NCBI GenBank assembly: GCA_017303875.1
Contig: JAFLBP010000005.1
Span: forward strand, 1-64,000
Source: Chitinophagales bacterium
GTDB taxonomy: Bacteria; Bacteroidota; Bacteroidia; Chitinophagales; Saprospiraceae
DNA length: 64,000 bases
Direction of reading: 5' to 3'
Shown: piece after piece, positions 42,849 through 51,002 of the stretch
How positions within the stretch are numbered: position 1 is the stretch's first letter
Layout of the letters: each line of letters begins with the position of its first letter
Translations under genes and position numbers: made by a program
The notes under the pieces: generated by a model
Databases searched by the model: none
What the model was told of the DNA's origin: nothing
Seen by the model: only the letters and a program-made list of their open reading frames with translations

Positions 42849-44165
42849 ATGCGGGACAAATTACTCCGGTACTTCCTTTTTCTTGCGTTTTTTATCCCTT
42901 TTTCACTGCATGGGCAGTTGTATGTTGAGGGTGCTTCGGGTATTGAACCCCTTGATCTGTGCAATTGCAGTACCGGCCCGGCAGTCACGCCTGCAGCCTC
43001 CCTCGCCCTCGCCACAGGCCCCAACCTCAACCCCTACTACGTGGAAAGCGACATTCTGTACCAATTCAATGTGAGCAGCGGTACCGCGTCTGTCGTAACG
43101 CCCTTGCCCTTTACAACCAATAACCTGGTTTTCGGCCCCGACGGATTGCTTTACACCATAGGGGTCAACATGCTCGGCGAGCAGGCGCTGTATGCTGTCA
43201 ACCCTAATACCGGCGCCATCAGCAACCTGGGTGTGATAGATACCTACCAGCCACTGGGCGATCTCTTTTTCTGGAACGGCTTGTTGTATTGCCTCGCAGG
43301 CGATGTCACTGGTACCAGCGTTCTGATGCAGGTGCCGCTCGGAAACCCCAACAGCGGAACTATCCTGTTCAGTTATCCAGGCATTTCCGGATTAGTGGCC
43401 AGTGCGGTGGTTAACCTCAACGGAACGCCTACGGTTGTGGTTTTTGCAGAAAATACAGCTACAGGTACATTTGGTATCCACACACTCGATATGACAACCG
43501 GCGCGCTCACCATGCTTTGTCCGGGTGTCATTGCGGGCGACCTCGGTGCGCCGCCCAATTTCTCCGTCACCTGCTGTGTCAATGATGCCGGTACTTTTGC
43601 CAGCCTGGCGCCCATTACCCTGTGCGCCAATGAATCCGTGAATCCCGATCACAACGGCGATGAAGTGCTCAGTTCCGGCTCCAGCCTGACGTTTTTACTG
43701 CTCAACAGCAATACGCCGACATTGCCCGCCAATGTGCTGGCGATCTCCGCCACGCCTTCTTTTGCTTTCAACCCGGCGACCATGACGACCAACACGACCT
43801 ACTACGTAGCGGCTTTTGCTGCGCCCCTGAGCGGTGGCCAGCCCCAGTGGAATGCCGCGTGCAAAGACCTGAGTTTGTTGGTGCCGGTCGTTTGGAAGCC
43901 CATCCCGACCGTGGCGCTGAGTGCGCCGCCCGCTGCCTTGTGTGAAATTGGCTGCACCGACGTCGCCCTTCAGTTTACGGGCGATTTACCCATTACCCTG
44001 AACTGGACGACGAGCAGCAGCACCGGGCCGCTGAGTGGCACCTGGACGGCTACATCCACGCCCGCCACCTTCACGCTGTGTGCGCCTGCGGGCGCGAGCT
44101 TCCCGCCCGGGAGCCTGCCCCTGCAATGGACGGGCATTACCAATGCGTTTTGTGAGTGTGAGTGA
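42849..44165 (+). CDS. secreted protein, apparently truncated
   Basis: 438 aa from the chosen ATG (signal peptide MRDKLLRYFLFLAFFIPFSLHGQ); a TTG five codons upstream is less likely. The first 230 residues look like a beta-propeller or lectin-like region (NNLVFGPDGLLYTIG, YAVNPNTGAISNLGVI, TFGIHTLDMTTGALTMLCPG); the rest has Ig-like strands (APITLCANESVNPDHNGDE, PTVALSAPPAALCE). Related Saprospiria proteins continue into SprB or T9SS domains, but this one stops at ITNAFCECE with no sorting domain. Without it, export across the outer membrane by T9SS would fail. Begins 31 bases after the half element. Confidence 0.75.
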   Translation: MRDKLLRYFLFLAFFIPFSLHGQLYVEGASGIEPLDLCNCSTGPAVTPAASLALATGPNLNPYYVESDILYQFNVSSGTASVVTPLPFTTNNLVFGPDGLLYTIGVNMLGEQALYAVNPNTGAISNLGVIDTYQPLGDLFFWNGLLYCLAGDVTGTSVLMQVPLGNPNSGTILFSYPGISGLVASAVVNLNGTPTVVVFAENTATGTFGIHTLDMTTGALTMLCPGVIAGDLGAPPNFSVTCCVNDAGTFASLAPITLCANESVNPDHNGDEVLSSGSSLTFLLLNSNTPTLPANVLAISATPSFAFNPATMTTNTTYYVAAFAAPLSGGQPQWNAACKDLSLLVPVVWKPIPTVALSAPPAALCEIGCTDVALQFTGDLPITLNWTTSSSTGPLSGTWTATSTPATFTLCAPAGASFPPGSLPLQWTGITNAFCECE

Positions 44166-44221
44166 GTTTTGGCCCCACTACACACGCCTGCATTTAAAAT
44201 ATCAGAAAAAGAGTCGATAAA

Positions 44222-44271
44222 TTTGTGAAACCAATTGATTGCACGTACATTTGCAACCGATTGGTTTCGCA
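44222..44271 (+). promoter_or_regulatory. promoter with 20-bp operator-like inverted repeat
   Basis: TTTG at 44222-44225, 20-base spacer, TACATTTGC at 44246-44254: an excellent Bacteroidota promoter. TGTGAAACCAATTGATTGCA (44224-44243) and 44252-44271 are inverted copies matching at 17 of 20, and bracket the -7 box. A repressor bound there would block transcription of the SRPBCC gene 17 bases downstream. Confidence 0.75.
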
Positions 44272-44287
44272 ATTTAAAACACACAAC

Positions 44288-44785
44288 ATGAAAAACCTGG
44301 TATTTGACTTTTCCATTGACAAATCAAGCAAAACAGCATTGGTAGTCAAACAATTTGACGCTGCACTTGATTTGGTCTGGGACGCCTTTACCAAACAGGA
44401 AATTCTGGATCAATGGTGGGCGCCAAAACCCTGGGCCTCCCAAACCAAATCCATGGACTTCCAGGTTGGCGGACGAAGATTCTACGCCATGGTAAGTCCT
44501 GAAGGACAAGCGCATTGGTCCGTACAGGAATATACCGCCATTAATCCCAAAACGAATTTCAAATACCTCAATGCCTTTGCAGACCAAGATGGCAACCCCC
44601 ACCTGCCCGGCTCTGAATGGGATTTCAATTTCAGCCAGGGAGACGATGGCATAACGCAAGTGCGTATTACCATATACAATGATTCGCTTGAACGCATGGA
44701 GCAAATGATTGAAATGGGCTTTCAGGGTGGCTTTACAATGACCTTGAACGAACTTGACAATGTATTGGCCACTTTAAAAAAGTAG
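44288..44785 (+). CDS. SRPBCC/AHSA1 family protein
   Basis: 165 aa, START-like lipid/ligand-binding fold of the AHSA1 group. Family line [48 protein letters not shown] (about 28-77), and C-terminal [24 protein letters not shown]. The chosen ATG (MKNLVFDFS) is preceded by a strong promoter with an operator-like inverted repeat; a longer start would include the operator. AHSA1-like genes are often paired with an ArsR repressor, but none is adjacent. Cytoplasmic; ligand unknown. Confidence 0.93.
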   Translation: MKNLVFDFSIDKSSKTALVVKQFDAALDLVWDAFTKQEILDQWWAPKPWASQTKSMDFQVGGRRFYAMVSPEGQAHWSVQEYTAINPKTNFKYLNAFADQDGNPHLPGSEWDFNFSQGDDGITQVRITIYNDSLERMEQMIEMGFQGGFTMTLNELDNVLATLKK

Positions 44786-44872
44786 TAAAGCAAAAACGCC
44801 AAAAAACGCGATCGCTAATACAAAAGAACTGAAATACGATTTACCCACGGGATAAAACGTCCTTTAAAGCCC

Positions 44873-46483
44873 CTATTTCAAAAAATCCATAAGCGCGCGG
44901 TCGTGTTGTGGCCCGACCCTGCAGGTATTATCGAAAAACATCGTCGCAGTACCTGTAGGCGTATATACGGGCCAACGCGGCAGCCCTTTGTGGTTGGGGT
45001 CGCCGGTTCGGGCAAATTGTACCCACGCCCGGCTGACTTTCTCAGCCAGCACATAGGCCGCTTTGCCGCCACCCGTCATTTCCTCACAACGGGCGATGTT
45101 GTCGAAAACAAAGGGCAATTCCATACAGTGCATAGATTTGTACTTGCCGCCAAGTGCTGGCGACTGCCAGGAAAAGAGGTACATATAAACCGGCGCTGCG
45201 CCTGAAAGTGCCGATTTTTCATTGGCCTGTACCACCGCTCCCGGCCGGAAAATGACATCTACATCCAGCAAATCACTTGGTTTGCGGTCTTGCGGATATG
45301 CCTGGCGCACAGCGGCCAGGTACGCTTCACTCCGTTCTTTGTACCGGGCTTGTATCGCCTCCAATATTTGCGCTTCGCTTGCGTCGCTCAAGCCTGAAAA
45401 AGCCGAGGCAACAAATTCATTTTTGGTGGTGCCGATCAACAGGGGTACATTTTTGGATAGTTCGAATGCTTCTTTTGAAAAAAGCTGGTAGGGCAATACC
45501 AGACCGTCGCGACTCGGTCCCCAGCCCAATCCAAAACCGGGAATGGGCTTTCCAGCTGCCCGCATTTCATTTTCAACGGTTTTAAGGGCTTTTTTGCCAG
45601 CTGCAGCGAGTTGAGCAAACGGTATTTTCTGGAGACTATCGACCTGAGCAGGCTGCAAACCGAGGTTTTTGAGTACCTCGGCACCGATGCGCTGGGTTTC
45701 TGTTTTTTCCAGCATCGCCGTTCTGAAAGCACCACTTTGGTTAATGGCTTTGTGAAACAATCCTTTGGCACGGGGCATTGCCATCAGGGTGTTGACCTTG
45801 GCGCCGCCGCCGGACTGGCCAAAAATTGTCACATTGGAAGGGTCGCCACCAAAATTGGCGATATTGGCTTTCACCCATTCAAGGGCAGCGTGCATATCCA
45901 GAATGCTCACATTGGCAGATTCGCGGTATTTTTCTCCGTACGCGGAGAGATCGAGGAAGCCCAGTACATTCAGCCGGTGATTGATGGATACCACCACGAC
46001 ATCATTTTTTTTGCTCAGGTTTTCCCCATCATAAGAGGGCAGTTCCTGAGACGAGCCGGCGGTAAATCCGCCGCCGTGAATCCAGAACATCACCGGACGG
46101 CGTTTACCGTCGGCAATACCCGGTGTCCAAATATTAAGCACCAGACATTCTTCTGAGGTATACCCCCAATCGTGGTGAAAGAAGAACTCCGGTTCGTCCG
46201 TTACGCTTGTAGTAGGGTCGAGCAGCGGACAAACCGGCCCCCAACTCATTGAGCTTCTAACGCCTTCCCAGGGCATCATTGGCACAGGGGCTTCAAAACG
46301 TGCGGCCCGTGCATACGGCAAGCCCTTATAAATGTAGGTTCCCTTATGCTGATACCCGCGCACCTTACCGGCTGTCGTTTGCACTTCGGCAATACCGGGG
46401 CCTGCGCTTAATGGCAATTGCGCGGACAGGCTTTGGCTGAATACCAGCAACAACACAACGGCACACAAATGTCTGAAATTCAT
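44873..46483 (-). CDS. type B carboxylesterase, secreted
   Basis: 536 aa alpha/beta-hydrolase of the cholinesterase-like family. The start is set at MNFRHLCAVVLLLVFSQSLSAQ, a good signal peptide; upstream codons are unlikely. Motifs: substrate-loop SEECLVLNIWTPG (110-122), oxyanion hole WIHGGGFTAGSS (135-146), nucleophile S224 in FGQSGGGAKV (221-230), and near the C-terminus MHCMELPFVFDN with the catalytic His. Probably periplasmic. Hydrolyses carboxylic esters; natural substrate unknown. It lies 78 bases after an S41 peptidase gene on the same strand. Confidence 0.94.
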   Translation of the reverse strand: MNFRHLCAVVLLLVFSQSLSAQLPLSAGPGIAEVQTTAGKVRGYQHKGTYIYKGLPYARAARFEAPVPMMPWEGVRSSMSWGPVCPLLDPTTSVTDEPEFFFHHDWGYTSEECLVLNIWTPGIADGKRRPVMFWIHGGGFTAGSSQELPSYDGENLSKKNDVVVVSINHRLNVLGFLDLSAYGEKYRESANVSILDMHAALEWVKANIANFGGDPSNVTIFGQSGGGAKVNTLMAMPRAKGLFHKAINQSGAFRTAMLEKTETQRIGAEVLKNLGLQPAQVDSLQKIPFAQLAAAGKKALKTVENEMRAAGKPIPGFGLGWGPSRDGLVLPYQLFSKEAFELSKNVPLLIGTTKNEFVASAFSGLSDASEAQILEAIQARYKERSEAYLAAVRQAYPQDRKPSDLLDVDVIFRPGAVVQANEKSALSGAAPVYMYLFSWQSPALGGKYKSMHCMELPFVFDNIARCEEMTGGGKAAYVLAEKVSRAWVQFARTGDPNHKGLPRWPVYTPTGTATMFFDNTCRVGPQHDRALMDFLK

Positions 46484-46561
46484 GCTTTTGTATCTTTTTT
46501 TTAAACAAGGTGAAAAAATTCGGCCTGACTTGTTTTTAAAGGGTGTGCGCAAATGTAATAT

Positions 46562-47992
46562 TTACCGCTTAATGCCTTCAATCACTTTGTACAGCACTTC
46601 ATCGCGGCTGCCGTCAAGCCCGGGCGCAATGGGCACATCGGCTTTTACGCCGAAACCAAAAGTACCACCCGTCGAGTTGGAAACCATGCGGTAATATGGA
46701 ATTTGCACCTGAATACCGGAATTGGGCAATACCAGTTTGTAATTGAGCATGGCATTGGTACCACTTTCCGTTCCGCCGCTCTCGGCACCCCAAAAACGGG
46801 CATTGTGCGCCCGCAGGTGTGCGGAGACGAGAGCGGCCTGTGAAAACGTGATCCCGTTTTGCAGCACATGCACCTTGCCTTTAAAACGCAATTCATGGGG
46901 TTTGTAGGAAAATGTATAGGTTCTTTGCCCTTTATGTTTGTGTTTTTGAGGTTTTAAGGCAAATGCGCGCTTCGTCATTTTGCTGATGCGCCCTAATGAA
47001 GTATATTCATTTTTGGTAATTTTCCGGATGGGACGTTGAAAATTGAATTCAAATTTTTCTGGACTCAGGTAGCGCAAAAAAATATGTCCGTTTTTGAAAA
47101 AACCGCCGCCATTATCGCGGATATCAATAAGTAATTCCGTGCATTGCTGTTCCGACATCGCTTTGAAAACCTGTTTGTAATAGGTCTTGTAACTTTTGCG
47201 ATCAGAAAAACTTCTGATCTTCAGGTAAGCCAGGCGGGTCTGGGTATCTACGGCAAAAACGCTCCAATCATTCTGATAAATCGTCTGAAAACCGGGCGGT
47301 AGTGCAAGGGGCGGCAGGGGGCGGAGTTTATTGAGACTAAGGCTAGTATTGCAGCGGCGCAGCTCACCCTGCTGGTTTTTGTATTCAATTGTTATTTGTT
47401 CGGGTATGCCATAAAGGAACAAGTAATACATCCTGAAACGTTTTATGATCCCAACTTCCACAAACGAGCGGGTCAGGCCGTCTCTTTCCTGTATATCGGC
47501 CATTTGCCGCAGGATGTCCTGAATGGCAATTCCGTTAATGCGCAGCAGCTCATCGTTTACTTGTAATTCGGTAGCGTCTTCGGTGGTATTGCTGATATAA
47601 AACTGCTCGCCGACGCGCCTGATTTCAAAAGGCAGCAATACTTTTTTGCCTGCCAGCGATTGGTACCACGCATCTGAGGGTTTGCCCACAGTATGCCCGC
47701 ATTTGAGTTGTACAATTAAATGTCTCACCAGAATATGAAATGCGCGCTCGGACAAACTGTCGGGAAATGCTGCTGCCTGGGCCTCATAAAATGCCTTAAA
47801 CTCCGCTTCCGGGGTATACATAAAAGGGGCAGGATGGTAATTGGTCAGGGCAGAATACAAGATGCTGTAATCCCGGATTAATTGTTCACGCGACAGCATC
47901 TTTTCCCGGTAATTACTGTATTGCTGGGCAAAGGAACGCGTGCTAACGCTCAATAACAAGAGGGCGATATATAAATACTTCCAAATGTTCAT
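46562..47992 (-). CDS. S41 family peptidase
   Basis: 476 aa from MNIWKYLYIALLLLSVSTRSFAQ (signal peptide). An N-terminal helical domain (about 25-100) is followed by a PDZ-like segment (about 140-200: ELQVNDELLRINGIAIQDIL) and the C-terminal-processing-protease core: LAYLKIRSFSD (about 258-268), LLIDIRDNGGGFF (about 293-305) and HVLQNGITFSQAALVSAHLRA (about 376-396), where S of TFSQAA is the presumed nucleophile; then GAESGGTESG. Periplasmic or surface protease. A shared upstream region of 312 bases separates it from the divergent TonB receptor gene. Confidence 0.9.
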   Translation of the reverse strand: MNIWKYLYIALLLLSVSTRSFAQQYSNYREKMLSREQLIRDYSILYSALTNYHPAPFMYTPEAEFKAFYEAQAAAFPDSLSERAFHILVRHLIVQLKCGHTVGKPSDAWYQSLAGKKVLLPFEIRRVGEQFYISNTTEDATELQVNDELLRINGIAIQDILRQMADIQERDGLTRSFVEVGIIKRFRMYYLFLYGIPEQITIEYKNQQGELRRCNTSLSLNKLRPLPPLALPPGFQTIYQNDWSVFAVDTQTRLAYLKIRSFSDRKSYKTYYKQVFKAMSEQQCTELLIDIRDNGGGFFKNGHIFLRYLSPEKFEFNFQRPIRKITKNEYTSLGRISKMTKRAFALKPQKHKHKGQRTYTFSYKPHELRFKGKVHVLQNGITFSQAALVSAHLRAHNARFWGAESGGTESGTNAMLNYKLVLPNSGIQVQIPYYRMVSNSTGGTFGFGVKADVPIAPGLDGSRDEVLYKVIEGIKR

Positions 47993-48005
47993 ACGCAGCT
48001 GTGAA

Positions 48006-48106
48006 TTATACCAAGATTTGGGTGAATTTGAAGATTGATGGATTCTTTTATCCTGATTTCCAAAGGATTGCAACATTATGGTTTTCACAACCACTTCGTG
48101 GTGGCT
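48006..48106. repeat. 101-bp direct repeat, copy A
   Basis: Starts TTATACCAAGATTTGG and ends CCACTTCGTGGTGGCT; about 92 percent alike to copy B at 48137-48237 with no gaps. Contains a small CCACTTCGTGG hairpin. Confidence 0.9.
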
Positions 48107-48136
48107 ATAGTAACGCTTAAATGCACACCCCCAAAG

Positions 48137-48237
48137 TTATACCAAGATTTGGATGTATTTGAAGATTGATGAATTCTTTTATCCTGATTTTCAAAGGATT
48201 GCAACAATTTGGTTTTCACAACCACTTCGTGGTGGCT
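48137..48237. repeat. 101-bp direct repeat, copy B
   Basis: Second copy, 131 bases downstream of copy A, same orientation. The first bases overlap the minus-strand -7-like box. Confidence 0.9.
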
Positions 48238-48246
48238 CTAAGCATA

Positions 48247-48255
48247 TATATTTGC
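48247..48255 (+). promoter_or_regulatory. possible TonB receptor promoter
   Basis: TATATTTGC, perfect -7 box, 49 bases before the start codon; no TTTG at the right distance upstream. Confidence 0.4.
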
Positions 48256-48294
48256 TGACTAATAACTGCTGACTGATAACTGCTGACTGATAAC
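48253..48294. repeat. three 14-bp tandem repeats in the TonB receptor leader
   Basis: TGCTGACTRATAAC repeated three times (one mismatch in the first). They lie between the -7 box and the start codon, so copy number would change leader length. Confidence 0.85.
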
Positions 48295-48304
48295 TGTATT
48301 TGCA

Positions 48305-50410
48305 ATGAAAAGGAATACACCTTGTGCACGGTGCCTGTTGTACAGCCTCGCCTTACTCCTGATACTACCAACAATGAGGGGGCAATCGACACAAGGGCTT
48401 GATACCCTTCAAGCACTCGCTGAGGTGGCGGTGCAGGGCTATTTATCGCGCCAGCCGTTGCTGCAAACTCCGGCGTCGGTGAGCATTCTCAATACGGCGC
48501 AGTTGCGCAGCCATACGCAAAGCACTTTGCTGCCCGCGCTCAACCTGCTTCCGGGCGTCCGGATGGAGGAGCGCTCGCCCGGCAGTTACCGACTCTCGCT
48601 GCGGGGCAGCTTGCTGCGTTCGCCCTTTGGCGTGCGCAACGTAAAAGTGTATGTAGATGAATTCCCCCTGACCGACGCCGGCGGCAATACCTACCTCAAC
48701 CTCCTCGACCCTACGGCCATTGAACGCGTGGAAGTGTTGCGCGGCCCCGATGGCAGCCTGTTCGGCGCCAACTCCGGCGGCGTCGTACTGCTGGATTTGA
48801 ACGGACGACAGCAGGACAGCAGCCAGGTAGCCCTCGGCCTGAGCGGCGGTTCCTTTGGCTTGCTGCACCAACATGCGGGACTACAATTGGCAGGCAAAAA
48901 ATCGCGCTTTACATTCAAGCAGGCTTACCAGCAAGCCGATGGCTATCGCCGGCATACGGCCATGCAACGACAATATTGGCAAGTATCGGAGCGCCTGCGC
49001 TACGGAAAAAACAACAGCTTGCAATTGCTGGCTTTTTACGCCAATTTGCACTATCAGACACCAGGCGGGCTCACGCTGGCGCAATACGAAGCCGATCCAA
49101 GGCAGGCGCGGCCGGCTGCCGGGCCGAATCCGGGCGCGGAGGCCCAACAGGCAGGCATTTACAACAAAACCTTGTTTGCGGGCCTCAGCAATGAGCTTTG
49201 GATCAATGCAAAACTCCGCCACGTGGCTGCTATTTTTACTGGCAATACCAATTTTAAAAATCCATTTATCAGCACTTATGAAACGCGGCTGGAACAAAAC
49301 CTCGGCATCCGAACTTTTTTGGAGTGGTATGGCCGGGAGGATGCCCGTATCCGCTGGAAATGGAACCTCGGACTGGAAGCCCAGAAAGGTTGGCAGGATA
49401 TCGAAACTTTTCAGAATAAGGGCGGCGCGCCGGGTGCGCAACTTGCTCAGGATGACCTGGAAATCAATCAGTTATTTTATTTTTCCCGACTGACGACAAG
49501 CTTCGGCAAACGCCTTGTTGCCGAAACGGCCCTCAGCCTGAACACCTATCAATACGTTTATGCCGGCTGGGCTGCTGAAGGCAATCGGCAACTCGCCGCG
49601 CAATGGATGCCGCGCCTTGCCCTGAGCTACCTGGCCGCGCCCGGCTTTTCCCTGCGCGCTACCCTCAGCCGCGGTTACTCGCCGCCCGGACTGGCCGAAG
49701 TGCGCGCTTCCGACAACCGCATCAATAACAGCATAGAGGCCGAATCGGGTTGGAACCGGGAGGCGGGACTTCGCCTGAGCCTGTGGCAAAACCGGCTTCA
49801 ACTCGACGCCTCCGTATTTCGCTACAACTTGCGCCAGGCCATCGTGCGCAGGCTCGACGACAATGGCGCCGAGTATTTCATCAATGCCGGTGGCACCCGG
49901 CAGACCGGCCTGGAAAGCAACCTGAATATGTGGATAAAAGCGCCTGAAAACAGTGGTTTTTTGCGCGCCTGGCAGCTCAATGCGAGCTTTACGTACAGTC
50001 ATTTTATATTCAGCGATTACCAGTTGAGCGGGAATGATTATTCCGGTAATCGCCTGACCGGCGTGCCGCGCAGCGTGCTGGCGCTCGGCACTACCCTGCT
50101 TTTTCCGCAGCATTTGCGTTTGTTTGTGGCCTGTAATGCCACTTCGCGACTGCCACTGAACGACGCTAATACGGTTTTTGCGGATCCATACGAACTGTTG
50201 CAAGCCAAATTCAGCTGGTCGGGCTTGCAACTAAAAAAAACGGTAGTAGCTGTTTTTTTGGGCGCCGATAATCTGTTGAATCAACAATACAGTCTTGGGA
50301 ATGACCTCAATGCTTTTGGCGGGCGTTATTATAATGCTGCCGCGCCTTTGAATTTTAGTATTGGCATCAGCCTGCAATCAGGCGCGAACCGTATCCAGCT
50401 TAAACAGTGA
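48305..50410 (+). CDS. TonB-dependent outer-membrane receptor
   Basis: 701 aa. Signal peptide ends LPTMRGQ. The plug domain (about 45-160) shows TPASVSILNTAQLRSHTQSTLLPALNLLPGVRMEERSPGSYRLSLRG and IERVEVLRGPDGSLFGANSGGVV; the 22-strand barrel follows, ending FGGRYYNAAAPLNFSIGISLQ. A TonB-box-like ALAEVAVQGY lies at about 34-43. There is no N-terminal carboxypeptidase-regulatory domain and no SusD partner, so this is more like a siderophore or metal receptor than a glycan transporter. Substrate unknown. The 3' end overlaps the converging downstream gene by 33 bases. Confidence 0.94.
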   Translation: MKRNTPCARCLLYSLALLLILPTMRGQSTQGLDTLQALAEVAVQGYLSRQPLLQTPASVSILNTAQLRSHTQSTLLPALNLLPGVRMEERSPGSYRLSLRGSLLRSPFGVRNVKVYVDEFPLTDAGGNTYLNLLDPTAIERVEVLRGPDGSLFGANSGGVVLLDLNGRQQDSSQVALGLSGGSFGLLHQHAGLQLAGKKSRFTFKQAYQQADGYRRHTAMQRQYWQVSERLRYGKNNSLQLLAFYANLHYQTPGGLTLAQYEADPRQARPAAGPNPGAEAQQAGIYNKTLFAGLSNELWINAKLRHVAAIFTGNTNFKNPFISTYETRLEQNLGIRTFLEWYGREDARIRWKWNLGLEAQKGWQDIETFQNKGGAPGAQLAQDDLEINQLFYFSRLTTSFGKRLVAETALSLNTYQYVYAGWAAEGNRQLAAQWMPRLALSYLAAPGFSLRATLSRGYSPPGLAEVRASDNRINNSIEAESGWNREAGLRLSLWQNRLQLDASVFRYNLRQAIVRRLDDNGAEYFINAGGTRQTGLESNLNMWIKAPENSGFLRAWQLNASFTYSHFIFSDYQLSGNDYSGNRLTGVPRSVLALGTTLLFPQHLRLFVACNATSRLPLNDANTVFADPYELLQAKFSWSGLQLKKTVVAVFLGADNLLNQQYSLGNDLNAFGGRYYNAAAPLNFSIGISLQSGANRIQLKQ

Positions 50411-50872
50411 ATCCAGTACATTGTCTTTAACACTGTTGGCGCCGGGAGTATAATCCAGCTCGTGATACGGCAGGCCGGATTTTTTAATATATGGCGTGGG
50501 ATCAAAGCCCCTTTCGCCGGGTTGCAGCTGATAGGTACGGGGCAGGTAGACAACTTCTATGCGAAGGCCTTCGGCAAAGTTCCTGAACGCGTTGGTGGTA
50601 AAGCCTGAAAAGAGCCGGATACGCAAGGAGCGGATCACATTTTCGTAGCGGTTTTTAAGGATGGCCAGCGCCTCCTGAAATTCGGGCTTCACGAGTTCTT
50701 TGATGCGGTATTCCGGATTGTGGAAAAGCATTTCCGTGATAGAATCGGGGGAAGTCTCGGCGTACATCAGGACGATCTCTACTTGTTCCTCACCGGCATG
50801 TTCCAGTGCAAGGCGTAAGGTGTTGAGCGATTCAACACGAAGATCCGTAACGATAAGCATGCGTTTTGCCAT
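50378..50872 (-). CDS. small Rossmann-like protein of unknown function
   Basis: 164 aa; not firmly recognised. The start RMLIVTDLRVESLNTLRLALEHA, followed by VEIVLMYAE, is like the first strand-helix unit of universal stress proteins, but the ATP-binding GxxGxG of that family is absent. The C-terminus has LDYTPGANSVKDNVLDSLFKLD. Cytoplasmic. It overlaps the end of the TonB receptor gene tail-to-tail. A role linked to the two-component genes 130 bases upstream is possible but unsupported. Confidence 0.75.
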   Translation of the reverse strand: MAKRMLIVTDLRVESLNTLRLALEHAGEEQVEIVLMYAETSPDSITEMLFHNPEYRIKELVKPEFQEALAILKNRYENVIRSLRIRLFSGFTTNAFRNFAEGLRIEVVYLPRTYQLQPGERGFDPTPYIKKSGLPYHELDYTPGANSVKDNVLDSLFKLDTVRA

Positions 50873-51002
50873 AACCTCAGGTGCGATAAGTTTGATGAAA
50901 AATTATGGCACAAAGGTTGGCCCCTTATCTAAGAGCGAACTAAGAGGCAGATTAGAAAGCGATTAGAAAGGCCAAAAGCTCTCATAAATGCCCAAAACGA
51001 GC

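Larger units (their letters stand above)
47993..48304. other. divergent intergenic region with duplicated sequence and tandem repeats
   Basis: Holds a 101-bp direct duplication (48006-48106 and 48137-48237), a minus-strand -7-like TAACTTTG at 48132-48139 pointing to the S41 gene, a plus-strand TATATTTGC at 48247-48255 pointing to the TonB receptor gene, and three 14-bp tandem repeats just before the receptor start codon. Confidence 0.7.
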
